Origin: Herpetosiphon gulosus
Lineage (GTDB): Bacteria; Chloroflexota; Chloroflexia; Chloroflexales; Herpetosiphonaceae
NCBI RefSeq assembly: GCF_039545135.1
Contig: NZ_BAABRU010000025.1
Coordinates: forward strand, 1 to 50,646
Direction: 5' to 3'
DNA length: 50,646 bases
Positions 9,268-17,316 of the stretch are shown in pieces. The notes beneath the pieces are model-generated. The model had not been told where the DNA came from. It did not search any database and saw only the letters and a list, made by a program, of their open reading frames with translations. The position numbers were made by a program, and so were the translations under genes. The stretch's first letter is position 1. Each line of letters begins with the position of its first letter.

Positions 9268-9906
9268 ATGTTATATGGTTTTGATGATTTTTCATCGCGA
9301 CGACGCACCCTCTTCTTGATTGCGCTGGCGGCTGCTTTGGTCTGGATGATCTTGCAGTTTCGGGGGCGAAGCAACGCTTTTTATAGCTCAATGAGTGCTC
9401 CAGGCCGACCTGCTCAATCTGCTAGTGGCAATCTTGCTGGCTCGTTTGGGGCCATCAACGGCGATAGTATTATTGGTGTGCCAACCATTTCTGCTGCAAA
9501 AATCGATCAGGTGCTCAGTTCTTACAATTCTCCAGCAACTGGCAAGGGCCAAGTGATTTATGATATGGGTATCAAGTATGGCATCGATCCAGCCTACTGT
9601 TTAGCCTTTTTCATTCACGAATCGACCGCTGGGACACAGGGGGTTGCCCGGGTCACTCAATCGATTGGCAATATTCGCACCACCCCCGGCTATGAAGATT
9701 ACCAAGGCTATCGTAAATACCCAAGCTGGGATGAAGGCATTGAAGATTGGTACAAACTGATTCGCAATTTATATATCGACGAATGGCAACTGACAACAAT
9801 TCAAGATATTATTCCAGTGTATGCGCCGCCAGTTGAAAACGACACTAACCATTATGTCGAAACGGTGCGCACATTGGTCAACTCATGGAGAGCAGCAGGT
9901 TCATGA
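9268..9906 (+). CDS. Membrane-anchored glucosaminidase-like (lysozyme-fold) protein
   Basis: 212 residues: a short cytoplasmic start, one membrane helix (~14-32), a Ser/Ala/Gly-rich linker and a C-terminal domain. The domain resembles the GH73/mannosyl-glycoprotein endo-N-acetylglucosaminidase fold: YDMGIKYGIDPAYCLAFFIHES, with Glu118 in the position of the catalytic acid, then SIGNIRTTPGYEDYQGYRKYPSWDEGIEDWY. It would cleave the glycan strand of peptidoglycan outside the membrane. CAGGAGA precedes the ATG. The stop codon overlaps the start of the next gene (ATGA), so expression of the two is coupled. Confidence 0.7.
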   Translation: MLYGFDDFSSRRRTLFLIALAAALVWMILQFRGRSNAFYSSMSAPGRPAQSASGNLAGSFGAINGDSIIGVPTISAAKIDQVLSSYNSPATGKGQVIYDMGIKYGIDPAYCLAFFIHESTAGTQGVARVTQSIGNIRTTPGYEDYQGYRKYPSWDEGIEDWYKLIRNLYIDEWQLTTIQDIIPVYAPPVENDTNHYVETVRTLVNSWRAAGS

Positions 9907-10544
9907 ATTGGTATGATTTGAGCGATTATGGCAATAACTATAAACGTGGTGCAGTCGCCCTCGGCTTGATTGTGGTGCTCTTTTTGTTGCTCAATCGTCC
10001 TACTACGCCCACGATCAGCGCTTGGCGCGGCGAAAATCCCAGTGTCGCGGGCCTCTCTGGCGCAGCAATTCAGGTTGGTCAAGGCGATACCTTGGTCGCG
10101 CCACCTGGCATTTCGAGCGATCAGCCATGGGGCAATCCTGTTGCCGCCAATCGGGTAGTAATGACCCAAGGCTATGGGGTTGGCTCACACGCTCCCGCCG
10201 AAGTTTGGGGCGCAATCGATCTAGCGGTTGATGGCAATGGCGATGGGTTAGCTGATCCGGCTGGTTCGGTTGGCGCTCCGGTTCGCGCGACCATGAGCGG
10301 CTATATCGATATTACTGCCGATTCATGGCCAGCAGGCAACCACGTTTGGGTTATCGGCAACGAATATAAAACTGGCTACGCCCACCTCTCTGAGTTCAAA
10401 GTGCAAGATGGCGATTATGTTGAACGGGGCACGATTATAGGACTCATGGGTTCGACTGGTTCATCAAGTGGTCCACACCTAGACTACCAAATTTGGCATA
10501 ATGGGGTTAACCAAAATCCCCTCAACTACCACCCGTTACCGTAA
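9903..10544 (+). CDS. M23/LytM-like domain protein with altered zinc ligands
   Basis: 213 residues: one N-terminal membrane helix (~17-31) and a LytM/peptidase M23 beta-barrel (~85-205). The fold signatures are present (GAPVRATMSGYI, GYAHLSEF, GSTGSSSGPHLDYQIW). In active M23 enzymes zinc is held by His and Asp of HxGxD and the last His of HxH. Here Asp106 is kept, but the first His position reads Trp102 and the HxH motif reads H192-L-D194. The domain is therefore probably not a zinc endopeptidase and may instead activate or position a hydrolase, as EnvC/NlpD do. A DGNGDGLAD insert resembles a calcium loop. I chose the ATGA start at 9903; an in-frame ATG also exists at 9885. Confidence 0.75.
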   Translation: MNWYDLSDYGNNYKRGAVALGLIVVLFLLLNRPTTPTISAWRGENPSVAGLSGAAIQVGQGDTLVAPPGISSDQPWGNPVAANRVVMTQGYGVGSHAPAEVWGAIDLAVDGNGDGLADPAGSVGAPVRATMSGYIDITADSWPAGNHVWVIGNEYKTGYAHLSEFKVQDGDYVERGTIIGLMGSTGSSSGPHLDYQIWHNGVNQNPLNYHPLP

Positions 10545-10572
10545 TGTTTTTCAGCCTAAAATAGACTATCCT

Positions 10573-10607
10573 AAAAGCATGAATCGTTTGCGCTGATTCA
10601 TGCTTTT
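10573..10607 (+). terminator. Intrinsic terminator after the envelope cluster
   Basis: AAAAGCATGAATC (10573-10585) pairs perfectly with GATTCATGCTTTT (10595-10607) around a 9-base loop, and the right arm runs into TTTTCTTTT. Confidence 0.85.
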
Positions 10608-10648
10608 CTTTTGCTCAATTCCCTGATTAATCTAGCATCCGAGGCACT

Positions 10649-11701
10649 ATGGCTCTAGCAACGCCCACGCCCCAACAGTCGCTGGTTGAGCGAATTCGAC
10701 TTTTGGTGATTGCCCAAACCGTTATGGTTGGCTTAATTGGCATCGCCACTTGGTTTTTGGTCGAAATTCCCAAGGAGCGGGCGGGAGTTGCACTGGGCCT
10801 AGCGCTCGTTACGACCATCAATGTATTTCTCTATCTATTGCGCAACTCGCGTCATGCTCCACGCATCGTCGTGGTCAATTTCTTGTTGATCGTCGGGGTA
10901 ATTGTGCTGACCGATGCGACTGGCGCACAATTATCGGGCATGAATTGGACGCTGTATCTAATTTGGCCTGCCTTGACCATGTTGGTGCTGCGCGAATTAC
11001 GCTATGTGCTGGTGGTTAGTGTCGTTACCCTAGCAGCCTTAATTACCTTCCCTTTGCTCGAAATTTATGGGGTGATTCCGCTAGAGTTGGTGATTCCCGC
11101 TCCGATGTTGCTGTTGAAATTAATTATTTTTGTGGTAGTTTTTTTGATTTTGACTTCCATGATGATCGTGATTGGCTTAGCCGATCAGCGTAGTCAAAAA
11201 GTGCTAGCCGAACATACGGCAGTAATCACCAACCAACAAGCTGAATTAGCTCAGGCCAATCAATCACTACAAGCTGGTAACCAACAATTACAAGCCTTAG
11301 CTCAACGCCAAGAAAGCTTGCTCAATCAAATTCAACTGCTCGAAGCGCCGATTATTCGCTTGGGCAATAATGCAATTCTGCTGCCAATTACTGGCATGCT
11401 CGATCAACAACGAATTAGTCATATTCGTAGTGCAGTCCTACAGCAAATTTATCAATTACGAGCGCAGCACTTAATTCTCGATATGACTGGCGCATTATTG
11501 CCCGATGCTAGTGTACTGCCCAATTTTGCCGATATGCTGGCAGCGATTAAGCTCTTGGGCTGCGAAATGCGGGTTACCGGCATGACCAGCGAGATTGTGC
11601 AGCAATTGGTCTTTACCGATGTCGATTTGCGCATTTTTGGCAAGACTGGTCAGTTGGAGCAGTTGATTCAAGAGGTTTTGCAGCCGTCAAAAGGGAAATA
11701 G
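10649..11701 (+). CDS. Membrane STAS-domain protein (RsbR-like)
   Basis: 350 residues. About six membrane helices occupy residues 15-180, a Gln-rich coiled coil follows (~185-225, QAELAQANQSLQAGNQQ), then a STAS domain (~230-345). The STAS part reads APIIRLGNNAILLPITGMLD and HLILDMTGALLPDA, as in RsbR/RsbS-type antagonists. In RsbR the phosphorylated residue is usually Ser/Thr after Asp at the helix start; here the candidate is the DMTGA threonine. Such proteins relay a signal to anti-sigma or kinase partners; none is encoded nearby. The gene converges on, and overlaps by 15 bases with, the leftward gene ending at 11687. Confidence 0.8.
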   Translation: MALATPTPQQSLVERIRLLVIAQTVMVGLIGIATWFLVEIPKERAGVALGLALVTTINVFLYLLRNSRHAPRIVVVNFLLIVGVIVLTDATGAQLSGMNWTLYLIWPALTMLVLRELRYVLVVSVVTLAALITFPLLEIYGVIPLELVIPAPMLLLKLIIFVVVFLILTSMMIVIGLADQRSQKVLAEHTAVITNQQAELAQANQSLQAGNQQLQALAQRQESLLNQIQLLEAPIIRLGNNAILLPITGMLDQQRISHIRSAVLQQIYQLRAQHLILDMTGALLPDASVLPNFADMLAAIKLLGCEMRVTGMTSEIVQQLVFTDVDLRIFGKTGQLEQLIQEVLQPSKGK

Positions 11702-13051
11702 CTCTTCGATTGAGATTAATTGCAACGAGCCAGTCGGACATTGGCTCAAACAGGCCCGATCATCATAGCCTGCACATAAATCACACTTGCTAGCCACAGT
11801 TTTGGGCTGAATTTGATTTGATTGCTGGCGCATGCGCTGCCAAAGCTGCCAAAGTGGGCCTTGTTGGTTTTGCAAAAAGATCGTTTGCGATTCGACCGCA
11901 TCATAGGGGCAGGCCAGCACACACTCGTTGCAACCAGTGCAAGCATCAGTAATGCGTAAGGCCCCATTATCATCCCACTGAATCGCAGCTTCGGGACAAG
12001 CCTCAACACATTCAGCCCCAACCCGACACTGACGACAACTCTGAGTAATATCCCAATCTTCGATTTTAGCACCGTTGAGCCGCATGCGGGTTTGGCCAAA
12101 ACGCTCGGCACAGGCCTGCTCACAAATTCGGCAATCAGGCGGGCATTGCGAGGGCTGCCGCACCAACACATGCGAGCCACGAAACATGCCATAGCGCACC
12201 GCCACTTTGATCAAATGTTGACGCGTTTGGTCGCCACGCACCCGCTCCGAATGATGCACCCGTTCATCGATCACCCGTCGAACTGCTGCTTCAAGCGAAG
12301 CATGTTGGGCAACTTGAGCCGCAAAAACTGCGCCAGGTAGCTGCAAGCAGCGAGTTGGGGTTAAACAACGTAAAGTAGCATTGTGGGGTGTTGCCGAAAG
12401 TAAAGCCATCTCGCCAAAAAAATCACCATCACTGAGCGTTGCCACAATCACGCCATGTTGCTCGACCGCAATTTGGCCTTGTTCGATCAAATACAAAGCT
12501 TGCCCAGCCGAGCCTTGCTCAAAAATCACGGTGTTGCGGCCAAATTCTTGGCGTGTCAGTTGAGTTGCCAACAAGGCCCGTTCTTCAACGCTGACGTGGC
12601 TGAACAACGGCACGCGGCTCAAAGCACTAACGGCGCGACGTTGCAAATAGCTGGCTTCGAGCAAGCGCATAAATAATGGCAGATGTTGCTTTTTTTCGTG
12701 CAAACGCTCAATCGACCATTGCAACGCGAAAATTTGGGTTTGGGCTTGGACGGCATACAACAGCGAATGTGAGCTAAAAAAGATGCTATTGCCGAAAAAA
12801 TCGCCCTCGCCCAACTCGCCAATTGAAATCGGCTCACCATCGCGATCAAGAATCACCGTATCGGCTACGCCGCTCAAAATCACATAGCATTGGCTACTGC
12901 GTAAACGGGCAATCGGAATCGTGTCGCCTGCCGCAAAAGCTCGAAAAACCCCAATTCGCGCCAAAATTGTGGCTTCGTTGGTGGGTAATTCGGCCAAATT
13001 AGGCAGGCTCCGCAAAGCATCAACTTGGAGATTGAGCGCGAGAGGAGCCAT
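11687..13051 (-). CDS. Double cyclic-nucleotide-binding domain protein fused to four [4Fe-4S] motifs
   Basis: 454 residues. Two CRP/CAP-type cNMP-binding barrels cover about 30-130 and 150-245; the second has GDFFGEMALL. Then come sixteen cysteines in four groups: C303/307/310/314, C339/342/348/352, C371/374/377/381 and C423/426/434/438. This is the arrangement of DmsB/HycB-type electron-transfer subunits with four [4Fe-4S] clusters. There is no HTH, so it is not a classic CRP regulator. The phosphate-cassette arginine of the second barrel is replaced (TPHNAT), so the ligand may not be cAMP. It is the last gene of a leftward operon with an esterase (15-base gap) and a flavin reductase, which suggests a redox-linked role. 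Confidence 0.8.
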   Translation of the reverse strand: MAPLALNLQVDALRSLPNLAELPTNEATILARIGVFRAFAAGDTIPIARLRSSQCYVILSGVADTVILDRDGEPISIGELGEGDFFGNSIFFSSHSLLYAVQAQTQIFALQWSIERLHEKKQHLPLFMRLLEASYLQRRAVSALSRVPLFSHVSVEERALLATQLTRQEFGRNTVIFEQGSAGQALYLIEQGQIAVEQHGVIVATLSDGDFFGEMALLSATPHNATLRCLTPTRCLQLPGAVFAAQVAQHASLEAAVRRVIDERVHHSERVRGDQTRQHLIKVAVRYGMFRGSHVLVRQPSQCPPDCRICEQACAERFGQTRMRLNGAKIEDWDITQSCRQCRVGAECVEACPEAAIQWDDNGALRITDACTGCNECVLACPYDAVESQTIFLQNQQGPLWQLWQRMRQQSNQIQPKTVASKCDLCAGYDDRACLSQCPTGSLQLISIEELFPF

Positions 13052-13065
13052 AATTTGAGCCTCGA

Positions 13066-14409
13066 TTATTGAGTTTGTTGATAGTGATAGGGTAAACTGC
13101 GCCGCATATGTTCATCGGCCATTTGCCATGAATGATTGGCATTTGGCACAACCCCGCTGAGCCGATTGTGCGCCCCAACTTCGCGCAACAATTCATCGAG
13201 CCGCGTTCCTCGATAATAATTGACATTGGGTTCGGCTGATTCAGGCCCATATTCGATCAACCATTGCAATTTTGAAGCCTGCGCTCCATCAATTCGCAGC
13301 AAGGTCAATGGATTATGTTGGGCTGCAAAGGTATGGTCGCGTGGCACGCCAAAGTTGGCATCAAATAAATCACGCTCAAAGACACTATCGCGGGCGGCGA
13401 TAATTTCGGCATTCTCAGGGTCGTCCCAGAAGAATAAGCCATCATAAGCCCCGACCGAAGCCCACTCGTTGGGGTGGCGCAAGGCTTGATTGACGCTGAT
13501 AAAGCCGCCCAACGAAAAGCCATCAAGCGAGCGATGCGCACCGCCAAACAGCACTGGATAATGGGTTTCAACATAGGGGATCAAATCGCGATAGATAAAA
13601 TCTTCAAATAACCCAGTGCCGAGCGAGAGATCAGCCGCCAGTTTGGCTGAATGCAAATTGATGCCCAAACTATGGATTGCATCGTTAGCGCTGGTCATGC
13701 CAGGAAAAATCAAGACCATTGGGCCAATTCGATCGTGGCGGCGCAATTCCTCGTAGACATCAATCACATTGCGATTACCACCGCGTGTACCATCCTCGGT
13801 TTTATTGATCCATTCGCGTTCGTGGCCACGGAAAAGATAGAGGCTTGGCACGCGTAGGTTTTCATCGCTACGAGTTTCAATTGGCAGATAAATATAAAAT
13901 GTGCGGGTAATCCCCAAAGCATGGCTGAAAAAATCGACTCGTTCAACCCGCTCATCGTAGATTTTAGCCGCATCACGCTGACGATCAGCCCATGCCGCCA
14001 CTGTACCCTTAACTTGCGCACCGCTGGCAGCAATTCCAGTGCGATTCGGAATTTCGCTGCCATCAAGCGATTTTTCGACATTCGACCATGAACCGCGGGT
14101 TAACTTGAAATCAAGCTGTAAGCCATGAGTAAAGGGCCAAGCGCCATAGGCAATATCGGCGCTGCGCGAAAGCACATAGGTCGGATCATTTGGTCGCCAC
14201 TGATTAAACGAGCCAGTCAAATATAACTGATCGCCGGGCGCGGTATCGGCAGGAATTTTAAACTCAAAATTGACCAACGGAGTGGCTTCGAGCGGAGTAG
14301 ATGTTGGAATCGCGCGTTGCCGCCCAACCATCACCCCCAAGCCAAAAGCCAGCCCCAGCCCAACCACAAATAAGATTAAGGTCAACCACATGCTGCGTGC
14401 TCGTTTCAA
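13066..14409 (-). CDS. Membrane-anchored esterase (esterase D/enterochelin-esterase type) with CBM20-like N-domain
   Basis: 447 residues. An N-terminal membrane helix (~8-28) anchors it. Residues 47-130 look like a starch-binding CBM20/CBM48 fold (LYLTGSFNQWRPND). From ~165 an alpha/beta hydrolase of the putative esterase family follows. The nucleophile Ser299 sits in DGFSLGGF and the catalytic His is probably His426 in NANHSW. Acidic candidates lie between them. It should hydrolyse an ester of a carbohydrate or siderophore-like compound at the cell surface; the substrate is unknown. Its start overlaps the stop of the flavin reductase gene by 4 bases (ATGA), so it is translationally coupled. 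Confidence 0.8.
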   Translation of the reverse strand: MKRARSMWLTLILFVVGLGLAFGLGVMVGRQRAIPTSTPLEATPLVNFEFKIPADTAPGDQLYLTGSFNQWRPNDPTYVLSRSADIAYGAWPFTHGLQLDFKLTRGSWSNVEKSLDGSEIPNRTGIAASGAQVKGTVAAWADRQRDAAKIYDERVERVDFFSHALGITRTFYIYLPIETRSDENLRVPSLYLFRGHEREWINKTEDGTRGGNRNVIDVYEELRRHDRIGPMVLIFPGMTSANDAIHSLGINLHSAKLAADLSLGTGLFEDFIYRDLIPYVETHYPVLFGGAHRSLDGFSLGGFISVNQALRHPNEWASVGAYDGLFFWDDPENAEIIAARDSVFERDLFDANFGVPRDHTFAAQHNPLTLLRIDGAQASKLQWLIEYGPESAEPNVNYYRGTRLDELLREVGAHNRLSGVVPNANHSWQMADEHMRRSLPYHYQQTQ

Positions 14410-14882
14410 CGCTGAACAAGATCGTGGTAAGCGCCACGATAATAGAGCAGCGGCAGGCCATCGCGCAGGGTTACATGCTCAACTTGGCCAATAAAAATTG
14501 TATGATCGCCGCCATCAACTGCCTGAAACAGTCCGCATTCCATGTTAGCCAAGGCTCCATCGAGCAATGGAATACTGCGAATGCCAGCAGCTGCAGTAAT
14601 TTCCGACCAATCGTGTTTTTGTGGGCCAGCAAAGTGGCGCGACAACGATTCTTGCTCGCTGCTCAGAATATTGATCGCAAAAGCCCGAGCTTGCAGCAAT
14701 AGATCGTGCATCGGCGAACGTTTATCAATCGCAATAATCGTCAAAGCTGGATCTAACGAGAGCGAGGCAAAGGCGCTAACGGTTAAACCATAGGGCTTCG
14801 CATCCACAATCGTTGTAACCACGGTTACACCGCTGGCAAAACGGCTCATTGCTTGCCGAAACAAAGCAGGGTCGAGCGTCAT
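14406..14882 (-). CDS. Flavin reductase-like FMN-binding protein
   Basis: 158 residues matching the flavin reductase (FlaRed/HpaC) split-barrel family: FRQAMSRFASGVTVVTT at the start, GLTVSAFASLSLDPALTIIAI in the FMN-binding part, and DHTIFIGQVEHV near the end. It binds FMN/FAD and passes NAD(P)H electrons to a partner oxygenase or another acceptor. A longer frame opens at 14936, but the family start and TGAGGAA placed 9 bases before the ATG support 14882. It heads a leftward operon whose third gene is a four-cluster iron-sulfur protein, a possible electron partner. Confidence 0.85.
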   Translation of the reverse strand: MTLDPALFRQAMSRFASGVTVVTTIVDAKPYGLTVSAFASLSLDPALTIIAIDKRSPMHDLLLQARAFAINILSSEQESLSRHFAGPQKHDWSEITAAAGIRSIPLLDGALANMECGLFQAVDGGDHTIFIGQVEHVTLRDGLPLLYYRGAYHDLVQR

Positions 14883-15396
14883 CGAATATTCCTCATACAG
14901 ATTGCTGCGGGTATTGTAACGAGGTTCAAAGGGCAATGCAAGACGAGGGGTCAGTTGTTAGGGGTCGGGGATCAGTTTTAGCCACGAAGTGGATGAGGCG
15001 AGGCTCTAGGTTATAGGCTTTTGGCGATAGAAATTAGGAACATACCACAACACATTCCCATAACCCAGAGCCACCAGCCCATAGCCCTGTATTCTCTGCG
15101 CCTCTGCGTTAAAGATTTGGGCCACGAAGGATTGAAACCGCGAAGGACACGAAGAACACGAAGAACGTGAAAATGGCTCTAGGCAATTATGGAGCGTTCC
15201 CTCACCCCCTACCATTACACATAGCCCATAGCCCATAGCCTGACCCCTATGCTCTTTGCCTGCTATTTGCCCGTCGCTAGGCCTCTATGCTATTATCGCT
15301 ACTAGAATAGTAGGTTTATTTGCTCCAACAGCTTAAGGGGTTTGGCTCCGATGACTGCTTGGTGCTTGCCTAGCTCAGTTAGGAGTCTGAAAATTC
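14883..15396. other. 514-base gap with composite intergenic repeats
   Basis: No gene seen. 14946-14975 carries GGGGTCAG/GGGGATCAG words; 15010-15110 has CATAACCCAGAGCC and CCCATAGCCC words; 15122-15167 is a CACGAAG array; 15215-15245 repeats CATAGCCCATAGCC and ends in CTGACCCC. These are the same words as in the gaps at 31718-31905 and 45890-46020. 15300-15314 is a perfect CTACTA-GAA-TAGTAG inverted repeat about 80 bases upstream of tyrS, possibly part of its promoter. Confidence 0.55.
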
Positions 15397-16578
15397 ATGT
15401 TGACGATTGATGAAATTTTATCGCGGGGCGTATCTGAGGTGATTGTTGAGGCCAATGTTCGCCGCAAATTAAACGCTGGCAAACCATTACGGCTCAAACT
15501 GGGCATCGACCCCACCCGCAGCGATATTCATATTGGCCATGCTGTGGCGTTGCGCAAGATGCGCCAATTTCAAGAGCTTGGCCATACCGTCGTGTTGATT
15601 GTGGGCGACTGGACGGCCCAAATCGGCGACCCAACGGGCCGCGACGAAAGCCGCCCACGTTTGACGGTCGAAGAAACCAAAAGCAACGCCAAATATTACA
15701 TGGATCAAGTATTTAAAGTGATTGATCCAGCCAAAACCGAGGTTCGTTGGCAAAGCGAATGGTTTGGTCAGTTTGATCTTGAAAAGGCTTTTGGCTTGAT
15801 CGGGCGTTTTACGGTTAACCAAATGTTGGCCCACGAAACCTTTCGCAAGCGCTACGAAGCCGGTCAGCAGTTGACCGTACTTGAGTTGATGTACCCAATG
15901 CTGCAAGCCTACGATTCAATCGCAATCAAGCCGGATATTGAGTTTGGTGGCACTGACCAAAAATTCAACATTTTGGCTGGGCGGCAATTGATGGAACAAA
16001 TGGGCATGGAGCCGCAGGATGTGATCCTTGTGCCATTAATTATTGGGACTGATGGCCGCAAGATGAGCAAAAGCTTCAACAACTCGGTCGATATTTTGAT
16101 GTCGCCCAACGATAAATATGGCAAAATTATGTCGATGGGTGATGATGTTTTGCCAGTTTATTACGAAGTTTGGAGCGATGCCCCGCTAGCTGAAGTCAAG
16201 GCTATGCCGGAAGCGATCAAAACTGGCAGCGTCAATCCCCGCGATCTCAAGATGCAACTGGCACGTGATATTATTCGCCAACTCGATGGTGAAGCGGCGG
16301 CGGCTGAAGCTGAAGCTGAATTTATTCGGGTCTTTCAACAACGCGATTTACCAACCGATATGCCTGAAGTAGCGCTCAGCGAAGCTACCAACATTGTCGA
16401 TTTGTTGGTTTCGACCAAGCTGGCCGCTAGCAAAGGCGAGGCCCGCCGCTTGATCGATGGCGGTGGCGTGCGCTTGGCGGGCGAAAAAATCGGCAGCTAC
16501 GATAGCCTTATTCAACCAATTGGCGAACAAATTTTACAAGTTGGGCGGCGCAAATTTGTGAAATTACTTGGTAATTAG
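15397..16578 (+). CDS. tyrS: Tyrosyl-tRNA synthetase
   Basis: 393 residues, typical of class Ic TyrRS. It charges tRNA-Tyr with tyrosine using ATP. HIGH is intact at residues 45-48 (DIHIGHAVAL) and KMSKS at 222-226 (GRKMSKSFNNS). The C-terminal ~65 residues form an S4 RNA-binding domain (VSTKLAASKGEARRLIDGGGVRL). The layout fits the TyrZ-like branch (DPTGR at ~79-83). AGGAG (15381-15385) lies 11 bases before the ATG. I looked for a T-box leader upstream and found no AGGGTGGTACCGCG-like element. Confidence 0.96.
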   Translation: MLTIDEILSRGVSEVIVEANVRRKLNAGKPLRLKLGIDPTRSDIHIGHAVALRKMRQFQELGHTVVLIVGDWTAQIGDPTGRDESRPRLTVEETKSNAKYYMDQVFKVIDPAKTEVRWQSEWFGQFDLEKAFGLIGRFTVNQMLAHETFRKRYEAGQQLTVLELMYPMLQAYDSIAIKPDIEFGGTDQKFNILAGRQLMEQMGMEPQDVILVPLIIGTDGRKMSKSFNNSVDILMSPNDKYGKIMSMGDDVLPVYYEVWSDAPLAEVKAMPEAIKTGSVNPRDLKMQLARDIIRQLDGEAAAAEAEAEFIRVFQQRDLPTDMPEVALSEATNIVDLLVSTKLAASKGEARRLIDGGGVRLAGEKIGSYDSLIQPIGEQILQVGRRKFVKLLGN

Positions 16579-16631
16579 CGCTAGATGCGAGGGTGCTGTG
16601 GCGGGTTTGCGCTCGTCACAGCCAAAGGCTT

Positions 16632-17213
16632 ATGGATCAACCGTTTCCGTTGGCGACCGCCTGTTTTAAATGTTGGCGCAGAGTCCAAGAACGCAACTGC
16701 ATTGTGCATGGCTATGGCGATGCCAAGGCTAAAGTGATGTTTGTCGGCGAAGTGCCCGAAAGTTTGGGAGCCAATCAGACTGGCGTGCCATGGACGCGCA
16801 CTGTCGCTGGTCAGCGTTTGCAGGTGTTGCTTCGCGCTTTACGCTTGCGCACTGCCTCTGATCCTGAGCATGAAGAACCCCGTTTGGTTGGCGCATACCT
16901 GACGTACCTAGTTCGTTGTAGCACCCACGCTGATAGCCCACCAACCATGGTCGAGACCTCGAACTGCGTTGCTTATCTTTGGCGCGAGCTGGTGTTGGTC
17001 AATCCACGCATCATCGTAACGGTTGGCGAAGCTCCAACCCGTTTGATGTGCGCCAAATTGTTTGGCCATGTACCAGGCAACGTCGAATCGATGCATGCCC
17101 AACCGTTACCTGTTGATCAACGGATTCTGCTGCCGATGATCGATCTTGAAACCATCACCAAAGAAGAAGCCCACGTTTTTGCTCGCGTCTTATCGGCCCT
17201 GTTGGAAGAGTAG
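16632..17213 (+). CDS. Uracil-DNA glycosylase superfamily protein, divergent family-4 type
   Basis: 193 residues. The family-4 iron-sulfur cysteines are all present: CFKC near the N-terminus, then Cys in LVRCSTHAD and in SNCVAYLW. The sandwich core VMFVGEVP...AYLTYLVR...NPRIIVTVGEAPTRL also matches. Family-4 enzymes remove uracil from DNA, and are often thermophile or actinobacterial enzymes. Here motif A, usually GEAPGxxED, reads GEVPESLGANQT, and the C-terminal HPS/HPA motif is missing (the region reads ILLPMIDLETIT). Activity is therefore doubtful. The frame opens at 16593; I use 16632, where homology starts and AAAGG precedes the ATG. Confidence 0.7.
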   Translation: MDQPFPLATACFKCWRRVQERNCIVHGYGDAKAKVMFVGEVPESLGANQTGVPWTRTVAGQRLQVLLRALRLRTASDPEHEEPRLVGAYLTYLVRCSTHADSPPTMVETSNCVAYLWRELVLVNPRIIVTVGEAPTRLMCAKLFGHVPGNVESMHAQPLPVDQRILLPMIDLETITKEEAHVFARVLSALLEE

Positions 17214-17316
17214 CAAACTGGGTTATACTCTCTCCAGAGGATTTCAGGATCGCGAAATTTCTCCCTTATCACTCAACCTGCTAGGCTTTGACCTAGCCTT
17301 AAAGCGAGCAAAAGGT

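Noticed and set aside
15122-15167. CRISPR array at the CACGAAG repeats
   Set aside because: Units are 7-16 bases with no regular 30-40 base spacers and no cas genes in the window.
15250-15396. T-box riboswitch upstream of tyrS
   Set aside because: No AGGGTGGTACCGCG-like antiterminator and no terminator before the start.
17146-17316. Longer N-terminus of the RlmI-like protein
   Set aside because: It overlaps the upstream gene in another frame and precedes the PUA-domain start.
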